Positions 26,101-33,554 of a stretch of 35,663 bases of DNA are shown one piece after another. Made by a program: the position numbers and the translations under genes. The stretch spans positions 33,930 through 69,592 of the forward strand of contig DAZU01000043.1 in NCBI GenBank assembly GCA_002507425.1, in the 5' to 3' direction. The stretch's first letter is position 1, and each line of letters opens with the position of its first letter. Source of the stretch: Euryarchaeota archaeon UBA53 (GTDB lineage: Archaea > Thermoplasmatota > Poseidoniia > Poseidoniales > Poseidoniaceae). The notes beneath the pieces were generated by a model. That model was not told the DNA's origin, did not search any database, and saw only the letters and a list, made by a program, of their open reading frames with translations.

Positions 26101-26282
26101 TCATCACCAGAATCAGTTATTGGTCCAGTTCCCTCTCCAATCAAATCATCTTCGTATGCGGGATCAAAATCTCCGGCTCCTTCGCTTGTTTGAAAGAAAC
26201 CAGTAGCTCCAACGAATAGTGATCCGAAAATTAAGGTTGATACAATTGCAACGTAAGCCATTTGGTTGTGTGACATTGACAT
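23187..26282 (-). CDS. giant calcium-repeat (thrombospondin type 3) exoprotein with lipoyl-like insert
   Basis: 1031 residues. The N-terminal hydrophobic segment near 8-28 (MAYVAIVSTLIFGSLFVGATGFF) serves as signal or anchor. About twenty acidic repeats of the type DTDGDGLxDxxEV follow nearly to the end, the thrombospondin type 3 calcium pattern; neighbouring GTNP and WE-VENGLNP phrases are typical of archaeal and bacterial versions. Around 440-530 a non-repeat domain breaks the array: VAIDVELDDFVSVNQTVARARI and VYAINVEVGDTIESRLDVWVEI look like the two halves of a biotinyl/lipoyl-like barrel, without the modified Lys. The chain ends LCNAFEE with no second anchor. AGGAG (26296-26292) precedes the ATG by nine bases. 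It is coupled to the Ig/PKD gene. A structural calcium-binding surface role is inferred. Confidence 0.78.
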   Translation of the reverse strand: MSMSHNQMAYVAIVSTLIFGSLFVGATGFFQTSEGAGDFDPAYEDDLIGEGTGPITDSGDDDNDGLKNVVEDLIGTDKNDNDTDDDGLLDGWEVENGLNPLDNGESEEELNDASGGASTDAEIQEEDDSWPDPDDGPKGDPDRDGLINEVEAEEGTNPRLADTDGDGLNDKWEVEYKKFVFHPERNYTLFDPLSANWDCPELTDLLKSGISSFFDGSNDLGNWEDLANADNQHSCDQVLDSDDDGLFNLQEEKYGTNPLMADSDGDLLDDKDEISESNINVKKATGQNCGMSLLDEVSRTAPFASFAADGLAWFKQDMDGDGLMNGPSDWDTDGDGMPDGFEFCFAHVAEHPQTGTAIAASQLLDPANNSDGYGDWDEDGMNNIEEYQVALIFGEEKFTSPWHKDTDEDGMPDGWEATNGLDPRDGSNGDLDPDRDGYDADGDGLVVFSTLENIALVVAIDVELDDFVSVNQTVARARITLSGGNQQVVPLLSPVEGYVYAINVEVGDTIESRLDVWVEIVELDEMFTNLMEYNARDSDNDGIIDGRSTDPMNPDTDGDGLKDGIEVIGWDILVVNRGVQTTRVTSDPGLWDTDEDGLSDFKEFNDVCDTGSNASNADTDGDGLGDQAEALNGFTWYGEEYFTSPCMYDTDNDGLEDGEEVILGQDNFLTHANNSDTDSDGLIDGHEVLFVPRPFQNPTNPLINDTDADGMLDGWEMQVESVEDNSRSHSLWVSTDLWLPPGCESMIECGLDEGGYAWKNWLGGFILEKKYEIYEMNLTNFNTPNNALCSCNGRWALDPSEGSMKDDTYDIDNDTLANAAEAPDRWDTNPVDDDTDGDLLPDGWEVKYSEQALIIGLVDNATYEVNGARGIMDPSLKDSDGDGIDDGMEDPDNDGLNRTGLIAKYCPSYNDPQSSNCHINPDTPEGKAFFDNLENYTSYEEFINGTNPITNDTDGDDWDDGPEVYYQDHDDDGMATGWEYYFNFDPFDNVDRMVDTDGDGHINYCEYKWDTNPRDINSFPGQGQLCNAFEE

Positions 26283-26291
26283 GTTGAGAAT

Positions 26292-26296
26292 CTCCT
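26292..26296 (-). promoter_or_regulatory. strong Shine-Dalgarno of the TSP3 exoprotein gene
   Basis: AGGAG on the minus strand, nine bases before ATG at 26282. It confirms this ATG over the second one (MSMSHNQ, third codon). Confidence 0.5.
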
Positions 26297-26329
26297 AGAG
26301 CTAATCTAAACACATCCACCACTGTTCTA

Positions 26330-26338
26330 CAAATAAAC
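26330..26338 (-). promoter_or_regulatory. candidate TATA element of the TSP3 exoprotein gene
   Basis: The minus-strand string GGTTTATTTG sits about 50 bases before the ATG in the 102-base gap after the preceding gene. Spacing would give a leader of about 25 bases. It is one of several A/T-rich strings in the gap (another near 26362-26370), so the assignment is tentative. Confidence 0.25.
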
Positions 26339-26367
26339 CTTGATGGTATATGATTTGTAAGTATATT

Positions 26368-26383
26368 ATATCAAAAGTGATAT
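26368..26383. repeat. inverted repeat next to the stop of the 340-residue gene
   Basis: ATATCA-AAAG-TGATAT, a perfect six-pair repeat with a four-base loop. It starts one base after the stop of the upstream minus-strand gene and is followed on that strand by an A/T-rich run. It may act as a transcript-end hairpin or a protein site before the TSP3 gene. Confidence 0.35.
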
Positions 26384-26384
26384 T

Positions 26385-27407
26385 TCAACCGATTTCGTAT
26401 TTACATTGTAATGTAATAATTGTTTGATCGTCATCACATTCCAAACTAACTTTTACTGGTCTCCCCTCGCATCTTACCCACATTCCAGCAAGCATACCTG
26501 TTACAATTGAAGGAGTGGGAAGATTTTTGAAGATTAGTTGCACTCCGCCATTATCATCGATTGATGAAACGCTAAGAGGTGAACCTAAACCTCTACTACC
26601 AAGTATAGAATTGCAGCTCTCTTTCCAGCCATCTTCATCAGCAGCAAGAAATATCTCTTCGCCATTAATGAATAATTCCTTGCTAGCATTGGCTATTGAA
26701 ATAAAGCCATCATCCAAATCAGGCCAACATGATCTATCATCGTCAGATAAATTAGCAGTTAATCCTCCACAAAAACCCTGCAAACGCATGAAAATTCCTG
26801 AGGCAAGCATGTGATACTCGACACCATCAATTTTCCAACCATACTCAACCTCGATATTAAGACCTTCATCTGGCTTGTATTGACTTCCAATTTTTTTTGA
26901 ATCAGGTATGGTGTTGTTTGATTTCTCTAAGGACAAAAAACAGGAGCCATAACTTTTCTGCTCCCACCGCATTCGATACCTTTCACCGTTTATTCTCTCC
27001 AGTTGCGCCTGCATAACACCTGCAATTAAAGGATTCAAACTTCGCGTAATGAAACTATTCGATTTAACATCTGGCTCACCCCATCCGTGCATTAACCATC
27101 GGGATTTCATAGCCCTGAAGGCCTTTTTTCTGCTGAAAAGGCCAACAAAATCTAATTGCCCGTTCTGCAATAGAAATTCTTCCTCATCACAGCCGGCATT
27201 AGCCAATTTCCTACCCATTGGAGCATCTATTGTTTCCTCGAATAGTCTCCACCAGGCATCAATTTCATCACAGCGCCATAGTTGCCAAGAATTGCCACTA
27301 CTGTCGATAATCAATCCTTTAGAAAAACCAAAATTTTCTTTAAGAGTTTGCATAAGTCCCGAATCTAGTTTTAATTCTGACTCATCGATTAAAGGCATAT
27401 AAATCAC
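26385..27407 (-). CDS. unknown soluble protein coupled to glyA
   Basis: 340 residues, family not recognised. There is no signal peptide and no membrane helix. The protein is Trp- and Cys-containing (SWQLWRCDEIDAWWRLFEE; WLMHGWGEPD; GFCGGLTANLSDDDRSCW) with alternating strands and a C-terminal segment TGMLAGMWVRCEGRPVKVSLECDDDQTIITLQC that looks like two closing strands. The GTG start (27407) overlaps the glyA stop as GTGA, the classic coupled arrangement; an ATG three codons later (27398) is also possible. An inverted repeat follows its stop, so it probably ends the glyA transcript. Confidence 0.6.
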   Translation of the reverse strand: MIYMPLIDESELKLDSGLMQTLKENFGFSKGLIIDSSGNSWQLWRCDEIDAWWRLFEETIDAPMGRKLANAGCDEEEFLLQNGQLDFVGLFSRKKAFRAMKSRWLMHGWGEPDVKSNSFITRSLNPLIAGVMQAQLERINGERYRMRWEQKSYGSCFLSLEKSNNTIPDSKKIGSQYKPDEGLNIEVEYGWKIDGVEYHMLASGIFMRLQGFCGGLTANLSDDDRSCWPDLDDGFISIANASKELFINGEEIFLAADEDGWKESCNSILGSRGLGSPLSVSSIDDNGGVQLIFKNLPTPSIVTGMLAGMWVRCEGRPVKVSLECDDDQTIITLQCKYEIG

Positions 27408-28717
27408 AGCGGATAGCCACTCAATTCATCCTCATTGAAACAATATCTTATTGTTTGGTATTCAGATTTGAATTCTTTCACATCGCTTTTAACAGATGAC
27501 GGATCTTCCTTATCGATCAAAACTCGTGAATAAAATCTAGCGACATCCTTCATTTCGTCTACTCCCATACCCACTCTAGTCAATTCCTGTGCACCAAGGC
27601 GAAGCCCGGACGGACTCATTGCTTTAGTATCGCCTGGAAGCATATTCATGTTGGTGATAATTCCCGCTTGTTCTAACAAATCCGCAGCCTTTGCCCCTGC
27701 TCCTGAATCCAAAGAACCGTGACGAGTCAATACTTGATGCGATGCAGTATAACCTCTTGATTCTGCTAGAACATCAAACCCTTCTGAGGCAAGCGCTGCC
27801 CCTAAAGCCTTAGCATTTTTTACGGTGTTTTTAGATAAGTCTTCACCATATTCCATAAACTCAGCTAGTGCAATTACTTTACCCGCAACGTGATGTAGAT
27901 GGTATGAAGAACATGTCCCCGGGAAAATAGCATTGTTTAATTTGCGTTGAAATTTCTCGTCTTTGCTAGATGATAAAATCAAACCCCCCTGAGGGCCTGG
28001 AAATGTTTTATGCGATGATCCAGTCATAATATCAGCGCCTTCTTCCAAAGGGTTTTGAAAGCAGCCGCCTGCAATCAATCCCAAAACGTGGGCACCGTCA
28101 TACATCACTTTGGCACCAACATCGTGGGCTGCTTGTGCTAAATCTTCAAGCGGTGTAGGAAATAAGAACACGGACTGTCCAAATAAGGCAACTTTTGGCT
28201 TAACATCGTGTATCAATTTTATAGACGCATCAATGTCTGGTTCCATCCTTTCCTCATTCCACGGGTATGTGGATAAGTTTAGATCTCTTAGCCCAACTGC
28301 CCCCATTCTAGCATGAGATATGTGCCCGCCATCTGCAGTTGATACTGCTGTTATGTCATCACCAGGGTTTGATATCGCCTTTAATGTAGCAATGTTGGAT
28401 ACCGTCCCGCTAATCGATTGGATGTTTGCAAACGGTGCTTTGAATAATTGCTTTGCTAGATTAATCCCTAAATCCTCGATGGTGTCAAAGTCCCCGCAAC
28501 CTTGGTAATATCTCTTGAATGGAAGACCTTCTGCGTATCTACCATGTAGATCACTTCCCACAACTTTCTGAACCATTGGAGAAACAATATTTTCGCTAGC
28601 AATCATTCCTAACCCGTCTCTGTAGAGGGAGCCACTGTTTCGAACTGCATCCATCACTATTTTTGCTTTATTTGAGTTCTTAGAGCTCGCCTTCCATGCT
28701 CCAGCCAATTCCACCAT
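27404..28717 (-). CDS. glyA: serine hydroxymethyltransferase, archaeal-type
   Basis: The fold-type I PLP enzyme converts serine and a tetrahydrofolate-type carrier to glycine and the methylene form. Motifs are LGMIASENIVSPMVQ, GRYAEGLPFKRYYQGCGDFD, SGTVSNIATL, MYDGAHVLGLIAGG and the PLP-lysine stretch TGSSHKTFPGPQGG (K237 counting from ATG 28717). Then come HHVAGKVIALAEF and the C-terminal SGLRLGAQELTRVGMG. The ATG at 28717 gives 437 residues; an in-frame TTG at 28756 would add 13 residues and cannot be excluded, as neither has a clear ribosome site. The downstream unknown gene overlaps its stop. Confidence 0.92.
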   Translation of the reverse strand: MVELAGAWKASSKNSNKAKIVMDAVRNSGSLYRDGLGMIASENIVSPMVQKVVGSDLHGRYAEGLPFKRYYQGCGDFDTIEDLGINLAKQLFKAPFANIQSISGTVSNIATLKAISNPGDDITAVSTADGGHISHARMGAVGLRDLNLSTYPWNEERMEPDIDASIKLIHDVKPKVALFGQSVFLFPTPLEDLAQAAHDVGAKVMYDGAHVLGLIAGGCFQNPLEEGADIMTGSSHKTFPGPQGGLILSSSKDEKFQRKLNNAIFPGTCSSYHLHHVAGKVIALAEFMEYGEDLSKNTVKNAKALGAALASEGFDVLAESRGYTASHQVLTRHGSLDSGAGAKAADLLEQAGIITNMNMLPGDTKAMSPSGLRLGAQELTRVGMGVDEMKDVARFYSRVLIDKEDPSSVKSDVKEFKSEYQTIRYCFNEDELSGYPL

Positions 28718-28777
28718 AACATTACGGTTTAATGGCAGGCCTTTGACATTTTGCAATAAATGATTTTGCTAAACTTA

Positions 28778-31700
28778 TCATGATGGGCGTCTAGGTCCTC
28801 CAGATCGCATAGCTCTTGCTTGTTTTTCTGAAATTATTGTGTTGTGAGGTATTCCTCTTCGCCTCAGATCCGTAGACATGATGTTCGTTTTAGATTGCGA
28901 TCTTCCAAGAGGTTTTCCCGCACGCCCAAGTTTTCTTTGAATTAATTGAGACCTACCTCGGTAAGCGACTGGCCCGACCAAACGCTCCATAGCGGGTATT
29001 TCGCTTCCTTCCTCCTTCGGCCTTTTAAGCCACCAACCCGGAGAAAGATTTGTCGTTCTAGCGTCCTTTTCGCGTTTCATGTTATTTGCCCTTCTAGCTA
29101 GTTTAGGTTTCAAGGACCTTTCGGTTTCTTTGGGTACGTAATTTGTTAACCAACCTGGGAGCCCTACATCGTATACAACCCCGTTTATTGTCAGTAACAT
29201 TCCAGACAATAATAGATGAGTGCCGACTGGTAATTCTGATCTACTTAGGTTTATTTTGTGCCTCTTTGCTCTTTTTGCGTAGGATATCATCGCTTTTTGA
29301 TCTCTATGTCGTATGACACGCTTTTGCTGCTTCCTGAATCTGCGAGCGCTTTGATGTAAAAATATCGCACCAATTCCAATTGAAAGACCTTCAAACATTC
29401 CGACTTCACCATATGCGTATATTCCAGCCAAAACCCAGATTGGAGTCAAAACACCCCAATTAAATATTACAGAAACGATACTCGATGTATAACGAGGTGT
29501 CATTTTCCTGTCAACTGCTTTGGCTGCTGTAACCATGACATTCGCATTTAGTGCTTCATCAACGCCTCCTTTTACCATCAGAGCAGCAATAGGATTAACA
29601 GGTGCATCGTCTATCCATCGTTTAGAAGATTTTGATGTTGGCTTAGTTAATGAAATTTCCAAATCTTGCTCATCTTGTCTCTTTGGTCGTCCAAGGATAT
29701 TCGCTAATGCTTTGACTCTTGGATCATATCCATCAGTTTCCTCTAATTCGTCAAGGACACTCAATGCACTGTGCCATTCTCCCTTATCTATCAAACAAAG
29801 ACAAGCAGCGATTCTGGGTTTAGCCATCAAGGGATACTCCCTAACAAGCCTCAAGGCTGTATCCATTGCATCTTTGTGACGATTCTGTGCTCTCAAAAGA
29901 GCAACGTGGGATAGGCGTGCGTTTACAGTAAGATTGTCCTTGTGCAACGCACCGTCAACAGGCTGAGGACTCCAACTACGCAGCATACGCATCAGGTCAT
30001 TGAGATGGTCTATACAGGAGTTGTTTTCCCAGTCCCATATGTCATCCTCATCTACCGAACCGTTCCATGGATCGAACCATTCACAAATAAAAGCAAGTAG
30101 CTCTGGTTCATCGTAACCCTCTGATTGTTGTAAATTGTGCAAGGCCTCTCTAGCAGCATCCAACCTTCGACATGCAATGTGTCCTGCGGCAATAATCATG
30201 CGAGCTTCATCGTCTTCTCCACCACCTTGAGCTAATACTTTTTTTGCTTCCTCTATTGCATTAGGCCAGAGCCCTCTCAAAGCCATTTCAACCATTCTAG
30301 CCCTGCTTTTTGCTAAACGCACAATAGCCTCATCTTCACCTATCGATCTATCTTGAAATCTAATAAGAGAATCGATGTCGTTTTTCAGCCCTGCCTCTGC
30401 GACTAGGTCTGACATCCAATTACCTCCACCGCTCAGAATAGCTCCTTCTCTTCTCTGGTCAGGATTTAGGTCAAACTTAAGATTACGAAGTGGATTAAAT
30501 TTTGCAATAGATAACACCCAAGTTAACAAAAATATTGTCTGACCAACTGCAATAAATATCCACGTTACCAGCAAACGATTCCTTTCATCGAAACCTATTG
30601 ATTCAAAATAATCAATAAATGGCATTAAACCTCCAAATTCTTTGTAGCAAACCAGCATAAGCAGTAATGCGGTGTAGCCACTGAAACCGGCAAATGCGAA
30701 ATATAGAATTCTCGCTTGTGCTTTGTCTTCAGAACGAATCTCTCTAGGAGTTGCAAGTAGAACACCTCCCAGTCCGCCAAATGCTTGGCCACCTAAGAAC
30801 AGGTTTCTAATTAGTTCAAATATGAAAGCAAGCCCAATAATTGCAATGTTAAGTGATAAGTAGGCTGCTAAAACCTCTGGTAGGCTTTTCAATGCCTCCC
30901 ACTCAGCGAGCAGTGGATTTTCTTGGATTAGCAAATAGACCTGATGACCCAATATGCCTCCATAGTTCAGTATTTCTTGGGAATTATCGGGGTCGTTTAG
31001 CATTACATGAATCACCGTCACTATACCATTTATTGCTGTAAAAGGCATTGTCAAAAGGAACAGAATAAGTATGAAAGCAAACGCTCTTCCGATAAATCCT
31101 AATTTCTTTGCATCGATTGGATTTGGCCTACCTAACCATGTTCTAAATTTTCCAATAATGAGCATATTCCAAGAAGCACCCATTATTCTTCCATACGCTA
31201 GAATCGTAGGGCCCATGAATACTAAGCAAGACACTGCTAATAGAATCGGCTGTTGATCGTCTGATATCCTTGGCTTTAGTAAAAAATAAACCGCTAGTGA
31301 AACGACGAATAAACCGATAAGTGTTCCACTCCTCCTAAAAAATAATCTCAGGAGTTTGTTTTTTCCAATATCAATCCTCCTTCCAACTAATTGGCCATTA
31401 AGTGATTCCCAAGGAGATATAAATATAGGGATAAGAATCAATAAACCAATTAAAAGTAGATTAGGTAAATAGTAAACTTCTGGCTCAAATACTAACTCAG
31501 CAATCATAAGAAGAACACCAGTCATTGCCATCATATACAGGGCAATGCCAAATCCTACATTCTGGAGTTTCAATAATCTCCTTACTCCTCCTCTTCCTTT
31601 GGTTAAACTATGGACTTCATACAGCCCATCATCAATCTCAAACCCTACTTGAAGACTAGAGAGCTGTGTCGGAATCATCCATTTCCACAATAATAACGCT

Positions 31701-31828
31701 GTGAAAAAAGCAATTAAGAAAGGAATTAAGTGTGATAGTGAAAGATCAGCAGGGTTGACTACTGTGCTGGCACTAACAACCGGTAACAATGTCACACAGG
31801 CGATTGATAACAGTATATGTCGCCGCAT
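28778..31828 (-). CDS. large polytopic membrane protein with TPR-like region and basic tail
   Basis: 1016 residues, family not recognised. It begins with a signal-like segment (MRRHILLSIACVTLLPVVSA). About ten further hydrophobic helices follow in the first ~460 residues, for example IPFLIAFFTALLLW, LLLIGLLILIPIFI and AFAFILILFLLTMPF. A soluble middle part (about 490-720) has helix pairs typical of tetratricopeptide-like repeats: VRLAKSRARMVEMALRGLWPNAIEEAKKVL, AGHIACRRLDAAREALHNL and NRHKDAMDTALRLVREYPLMAKPRIAACLCLIDKGEWHSALSVL. Two more helices near 765-800 and a strongly basic C-terminus (RRFRKQQKRVIRHRDQK; ending SGGPRRPS) follow. A membrane scaffold for a complex is inferred. It lies between the aminotransferase (25-base gap) and glyA. 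Confidence 0.65.
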   Translation of the reverse strand: MRRHILLSIACVTLLPVVSASTVVNPADLSLSHLIPFLIAFFTALLLWKWMIPTQLSSLQVGFEIDDGLYEVHSLTKGRGGVRRLLKLQNVGFGIALYMMAMTGVLLMIAELVFEPEVYYLPNLLLIGLLILIPIFISPWESLNGQLVGRRIDIGKNKLLRLFFRRSGTLIGLFVVSLAVYFLLKPRISDDQQPILLAVSCLVFMGPTILAYGRIMGASWNMLIIGKFRTWLGRPNPIDAKKLGFIGRAFAFILILFLLTMPFTAINGIVTVIHVMLNDPDNSQEILNYGGILGHQVYLLIQENPLLAEWEALKSLPEVLAAYLSLNIAIIGLAFIFELIRNLFLGGQAFGGLGGVLLATPREIRSEDKAQARILYFAFAGFSGYTALLLMLVCYKEFGGLMPFIDYFESIGFDERNRLLVTWIFIAVGQTIFLLTWVLSIAKFNPLRNLKFDLNPDQRREGAILSGGGNWMSDLVAEAGLKNDIDSLIRFQDRSIGEDEAIVRLAKSRARMVEMALRGLWPNAIEEAKKVLAQGGGEDDEARMIIAAGHIACRRLDAAREALHNLQQSEGYDEPELLAFICEWFDPWNGSVDEDDIWDWENNSCIDHLNDLMRMLRSWSPQPVDGALHKDNLTVNARLSHVALLRAQNRHKDAMDTALRLVREYPLMAKPRIAACLCLIDKGEWHSALSVLDELEETDGYDPRVKALANILGRPKRQDEQDLEISLTKPTSKSSKRWIDDAPVNPIAALMVKGGVDEALNANVMVTAAKAVDRKMTPRYTSSIVSVIFNWGVLTPIWVLAGIYAYGEVGMFEGLSIGIGAIFLHQSARRFRKQQKRVIRHRDQKAMISYAKRAKRHKINLSRSELPVGTHLLLSGMLLTINGVVYDVGLPGWLTNYVPKETERSLKPKLARRANNMKREKDARTTNLSPGWWLKRPKEEGSEIPAMERLVGPVAYRGRSQLIQRKLGRAGKPLGRSQSKTNIMSTDLRRRGIPHNTIISEKQARAMRSGGPRRPS

Positions 31829-31853
31829 ATTAATTCCCTTTCTTTATTTACAA

Positions 31854-33065
31854 TTAGTTATTATTAAGACGATGACGGGCCAAGAAACTCTCGATTCTAT
31901 TGAAAGCAATATTCAGAGTGTCTTCATCTGCAAGATACACGATTCTAATATGGCCATTTCCTTTTCTTGGGGAAAAACCACTACCATGAACAACAAGAAC
32001 TTTTTCTTCTTCCAACAATTGTAAAACAAACGCTTTGTCATCATTTGCCCATTTTTCGTCTGTTAGTCTTACAAAAATGTAAAACGCGCCTCCGGGAGCT
32101 TCCACTTCGAGCCCTTTGATTTCTGCTATGCGTTTTAGACATAAATTTCGACGCCTTTTGACCTTAGATGCGTATTCAACCATCCAAGACCTGTCCTGCT
32201 CTAATCCAGCAAGGTAACCAATTTGTGCAGGGGTGCTTGCGCATAGTCTAGATCTTAGTAAGCGCTCTATTCCATCTCTGACATCGAGCATGACCTCTGT
32301 TGGGTCATGCATAGCAAGGTAACCTATTCTCCAACCAGGAGCATAGTATACCTTAGAAACACCATTAAGAGCAAATACAGGAACATCGCTTGAACGGGAT
32401 GCTATTGAAACGTGCTTATTGGTAAAATCGAGGCCATCATAAATCTCGTCAGCGATAATCATGCAATTTGGCCACTTTTTCACAATTTTTAGAACACTAT
32501 CAATTTCTTCAGCGGTTGTCACATTTCCAGTTGGATTATTCGGATTAACCAACACTAAAAGGCGAACACTATCGTCCATCTTGTTTTCAATGTCGTCTAA
32601 ATCGATTGCCCAGCCATCATCCGATTTTAATGAATATTCGATAGTTTCAGCTCCAAACATTTGTGGATACGCCATGTAGGGAGGATAATGTGGTCCAGGG
32701 GCAAGGACTTTTGTTCCTTCTTCAAGGGTCGCTGCAAATATTATCTGAAGCGCTTCTGTCACGCCGTGACAAACATAAACATCGTCTGCTTTACAATCCC
32801 AACCTTTCCTAACCTCGTCTTTTGCTATTGCTGAGCGCAAATCTGGTATGCCGTATGACGGGGAATAACCATTTTTACCATCAGTCAATGCATTCTTATA
32901 GGCGTCAATCATATGTTTTGGTGTCGGTAATCCGGGATATGCAATCGGATCGCCAATGTTCAATTTGATTATTTTATGTCCCTCAGATTCCAATTTAGTT
33001 GCTGGAACAACTACATCTCTGATGGCATATTCAATTTTTGATGCACGAGACGATACCGGGATCAT
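31854..33065 (-). CDS. class I aminotransferase, AlaA-like
   Basis: 403 residues. The ATG at 33065 shares its A with the TAA stop of the EVE gene (TAATG), supporting it over an upstream in-frame start. Fold-type I PLP motifs are KLNIGDPIAYPGLPTP, GYSPSYGIPDLRSAIA, VNPNNPTGNV, IIADEIYDGLDF, the Schiff-base lysine K238 in NGVSKVYYAPGWRIGY, and the carboxylate Arg in GHIRIVYLADE. RLLRSRLCASTPAQIG and the ASKIEYAIRDVV start are shared with AlaA/YfbQ-type alanine aminotransferases. Alanine-pyruvate or aspartate chemistry is likely; the exact substrate cannot be fixed. Confidence 0.87.
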   Translation of the reverse strand: MIPVSSRASKIEYAIRDVVVPATKLESEGHKIIKLNIGDPIAYPGLPTPKHMIDAYKNALTDGKNGYSPSYGIPDLRSAIAKDEVRKGWDCKADDVYVCHGVTEALQIIFAATLEEGTKVLAPGPHYPPYMAYPQMFGAETIEYSLKSDDGWAIDLDDIENKMDDSVRLLVLVNPNNPTGNVTTAEEIDSVLKIVKKWPNCMIIADEIYDGLDFTNKHVSIASRSSDVPVFALNGVSKVYYAPGWRIGYLAMHDPTEVMLDVRDGIERLLRSRLCASTPAQIGYLAGLEQDRSWMVEYASKVKRRRNLCLKRIAEIKGLEVEAPGGAFYIFVRLTDEKWANDDKAFVLQLLEEEKVLVVHGSGFSPRKGNGHIRIVYLADEDTLNIAFNRIESFLARHRLNNN

Positions 33066-33523
33066 TAAACTCCACCCATTCTGCAAATTTCTTCATATTG
33101 GACCTTAGATACTGGTTGCACCGATAGTCGCTGTCCACGTTGAACTAATGGCATATCGCTTAACAATTCATTAGATTTGATATCAGGGAGGCTTACCATT
33201 TTCATCTCCTTCACAGGTTCAATGTCTACCATAATCCAACGTGGATTATCTGGGGTTGATTTTTCATCATAATACTTTGAATCTGTATCCCAAGAAGTAA
33301 AGTCAGGGTAGCCTTCTTGGCAGATTCTTGCAATACCTGCGACATGCGGAGGTTTGGTATTCGAGTGATAAAACAAGACCATATCTCCTACTTTCATATC
33401 ATCTCTCATTATGTTTCGAGCTTGATAATTTCTAACACCATCCCAGTGTGTCGAACCATCCGCAACTAACTGTGAATATGGATAAACATGGGGCTCAGAT
33501 TTCATCAACCAGTAGCGGGTCAT
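33065..33523 (-). CDS. EVE domain protein
   Basis: 152 residues made of one EVE domain: RYWLMKSEPHVYPYSQL, THWDGVRNYQARNIMRDDMKVGDMVLFYHSN, VAGIARICQEGYPDFT, PRWIMVDIEPV and LPLVQRGQRLSVQPVS-type ends. EVE is a PUA-like fold that reads modified bases in DNA or RNA; the human relative is THYN1. Its partner is unknown here. It sits 31 bases after the RND gene and its stop overlaps the aminotransferase start. Confidence 0.9.
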   Translation of the reverse strand: MTRYWLMKSEPHVYPYSQLVADGSTHWDGVRNYQARNIMRDDMKVGDMVLFYHSNTKPPHVAGIARICQEGYPDFTSWDTDSKYYDEKSTPDNPRWIMVDIEPVKEMKMVSLPDIKSNELLSDMPLVQRGQRLSVQPVSKVQYEEICRMGGV

Positions 33524-33554
33524 GTTAATACCAAGGGGTGTCCATCCTTAGAGT

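Noticed and set aside
23187..26282. CRISPR-like or satellite repeat DNA, because CCATC-TGTGTC-like words recur
   Set aside because: The words come from codons of acidic DxDxDG repeats; spacing is irregular and the frame is open throughout.
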